15,304 bases of DNA, from assembly GCA_014728565.1 (NCBI GenBank), contig WJLK01000048.1, forward strand, positions 1-15,304, in the 5' to 3' direction. The translations under genes were made by a program, and so were the position numbers. This DNA comes from Candidatus Pacearchaeota archaeon (GTDB taxonomy: Archaea > Nanobdellota > Nanobdellia > Pacearchaeales > GW2011-AR1). Under the pieces are notes generated by a model. It did no database searches. It saw only the letters and a program-made list of their open reading frames with translations, and was not told the DNA's origin. Positions 14,423 through 15,304 of this stretch are shown here, in pieces (position 1 is the first letter of the stretch; every line of letters starts with the position of its first letter).

Positions 14423-15070
14423 TTAAGAAGACAAAGCTTGTATATCTATTAAAGCTGTTTTAGTTCCAGGCTCAACACCCTGATCAACTCTTAGTTTAAA
14501 ATCAAGATACACTTCATCCTCGCCTGATAGATAACTAAAGTTTGTACAGAAGATTCCTGCTGCACCAGTTACATTAACATCTGCAAATTGTCCCCAGGCA
14601 ACATCATTAGACTGATAACTAGACGCACAGGTTCCTGTTTCCTTTTCAGTCATGTTCCACTGAAACAGATTAGCTGTTTGAGTTCCGAGGAGATTTGTAG
14701 CATTGACATTTGATGATATATTTAAAGTAAAGTTAACACTCCCTACATTTTCAATAGTAAATCCAGTGCAGTCAGTACAGGTCCAATTGCCCTGTTCAAC
14801 ATAACCAGTTATATTATCTGCATAAGTTATAAGAGTAGAATTTAAAAAACTTTCATTAACAACTCCAGCACCCCACTCTATTGTATCATTTAACAAATCC
14901 AAACTTATCATCTCTGAAATGGTAATATTAACATAACCTGTTGCATATCCAGTTAATCCCTCTCTTAATTCAGAAACTCTTATAAGAGTTGTAGAAAGAT
15001 TAACTAATGCAATAAGCACAATAACAATAGCAAGCACTGCAACCAAATTATTAAATTTCTCTGTATCCAT
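14423..15070 (-). CDS. Secreted or membrane-anchored beta-rich protein, 215 aa (paralogue of the next gene)
   Basis: The function is unknown. Residues 9-31 are a strong hydrophobic helix, followed by the motif TGYATGYVNI (40-49) and a beta-strand-rich, sequon-rich exported domain with no second membrane helix. It aligns along its length with the 211-aa protein encoded next: GY[AT]TGYVNIT, then [IE][ED]WG[AS]G, GNW, a NVGSVNFTL/NIGSVNCSL block, and a cysteine pair (C148 and C174) in matching contexts (GTC / IFC). The strand pattern with a central 'N-x-G-S' turn is loosely like TasA/CalY-type or pilin-like secreted subunits, but this is only an impression. I chose the start at 15070, not the in-frame ATG at 15091, because GAGGTG (15077-15082) sits six bases before it and because the paralogue then starts at the same point relative to the helix. 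It is coupled to the 64-aa gene. Confidence 0.8.
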   Translation of the reverse strand: MDTEKFNNLVAVLAIVIVLIALVNLSTTLIRVSELREGLTGYATGYVNITISEMISLDLLNDTIEWGAGVVNESFLNSTLITYADNITGYVEQGNWTCTDCTGFTIENVGSVNFTLNISSNVNATNLLGTQTANLFQWNMTEKETGTCASSYQSNDVAWGQFADVNVTGAAGIFCTNFSYLSGEDEVYLDFKLRVDQGVEPGTKTALIDIQALSS

Positions 15071-15071
15071 G

Positions 15072-15266
15072 TTAACCACCTCTAGATCCACTAATTTCTA
15101 AACCAATCTGAGCTTTATCAGAATCAGGTATAGGTTCAGCATAATTTATTTGTGGAGGTTCAGGAATCATCTTGCTGTTCACACTGCTGACTGTAACTGC
15201 AATTGAAACAGCTGATAGTAATATAGCCAATGTGATTAAAACAATGATTAATTTTTCTGACACCAT
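15072..15266 (-). CDS. Small N-terminally membrane-anchored protein, 64 aa
   Basis: I do not recognise a family. Residues 5-27 form one hydrophobic helix with a short N-terminus (MVSEK), so the protein is probably anchored with its C-terminus outside. The remaining ~37 residues are Pro-rich and acidic in part (IPEPPQINYAEPIPDSDK) and look unstructured, ending in SGSRGG. There is no cysteine and no catalytic motif. The plan of a short head, one N-terminal helix and an exported tail matches the next two larger secreted genes but lacks their beta-rich domain, so it may be a companion or a reduced relative. Its last Gly codons form the ribosome binding site of the next gene, and the stop is one base from that gene's ATG, so the two are very likely co-translated. 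It is small, but the promoter, the anchor and the tight coupling support it being real. Confidence 0.7.
   Translation of the reverse strand: MVSEKLIIVLITLAILLSAVSIAVTVSSVNSKMIPEPPQINYAEPIPDSDKAQIGLEISGSRGG
15077..15082 (-). promoter_or_regulatory. Shine-Dalgarno site deciding the 215-aa start
   Basis: The minus strand reads GAGGTG, a full six-base match to the archaeal anti-Shine-Dalgarno. It lies six bases before the ATG at 15070 and inside the last codons (Arg-Gly-Gly) of the upstream 64-aa gene. It decides between two in-frame starts, 15070 and 15091, in favour of 15070. Confidence 0.75.
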
Positions 15267-15295
15267 TTTTTATTAGTAAATATAAATTGCTTTTA

Positions 15296-15303
15296 TTTAT
15301 AAA
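15296..15303 (-). promoter_or_regulatory. TATA-box candidate for the 64-aa/215-aa gene pair
   Basis: The minus strand reads GTTTATAAATAAAAG here. The box centre is about 33 bases upstream of the ATG at 15266. With the usual archaeal TATA-to-start distance of about 26 bases, the transcript would begin only a few bases before the ATG, so it is nearly leaderless. No Shine-Dalgarno sequence is visible before that ATG, which agrees. The upstream part of the promoter lies outside the window. Confidence 0.45.
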
Positions 15304-15304
15304 C

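Noticed and set aside
15071..15091. ATG at 15091 as start of the 215-aa gene
   Set aside because: It overlaps the upstream gene, has no ribosome site, and adds seven residues absent from the paralogue. GAGGTG points to 15070.

Overview
The window looks like a piece of an AT-rich archaeal genome, most likely a DPANN archaeon of the Pacearchaeota/Woesearchaeota type. This is an inference from several signs. Promoters are TATA-box type, and some sit at leaderless spacing. A few starts have Shine-Dalgarno sites of the GAGGTG type. There is a small ribbon-helix-helix regulator, a free-standing B3/B4 tRNA-editing-type domain, and a bacterial-type DNA gyrase, which many DPANN and euryarchaeal lineages hold by old transfer. 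The predicted secreted proteins are packed with N-glycosylation sequons (N-X-S/T), whereas the two gyrase subunits have about one each. Every gene I can support lies on the minus strand, so the text below runs from high to low coordinates, in the direction of transcription.

Envelope region (15266 to 5542). First come a 64-residue membrane-anchored peptide and a 215-residue secreted or anchored protein, one base apart. Next, behind its own promoter, is a 211-residue paralogue of the 215-residue protein. A third promoter, at leaderless spacing, precedes a three-gene set. The set is a 386-residue type I membrane protein with Ig-like domains, a 147-residue N-anchored single-domain protein that resembles the first domain of its neighbour, and a 700-residue surface protein. 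The 700-residue protein carries an Ig-like ectodomain, a poly-Gly hinge, a cysteine-rich stalk and a C-terminal membrane helix. After a gap with a repeat cluster that could be an operator comes a 58-residue ribbon-helix-helix protein. Its stop overlaps the start of a 1318-residue giant surface protein with at least six cadherin/Ig-like repeats, about 100 sequons, a poly-Gly hinge and a C-terminal anchor. The whole region reads as a cell-surface locus, perhaps for adhesion, cell contact or an outer coat. Its exact job cannot be read from the sequence.

Housekeeping region (5541 to 1). A promoter-bearing gap of about 180 bases precedes gyrB, a free-standing B3/B4 domain gene, and gyrA, which are closely spaced and probably one operon. 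GyrB and GyrA keep their catalytic motifs. GyrA has valine where most gyrases have the serine that anchors the quinolone water-metal bridge, plus an N-terminal extension of about 36 residues. The last 155 bases hold no gene I can see, but contain three inverted repeats, two of them perfect 8-9 bp stems, probably a 3'-end/terminator region.

The points most worth a second look are the tRNA-editing domain wedged between the two gyrase subunits, the regulator translationally coupled to a giant glycoprotein with helically phased repeats upstream, and the set of neighbouring envelope proteins sharing an N-terminal anchor and a TGY-x-x-G-x-V motif.
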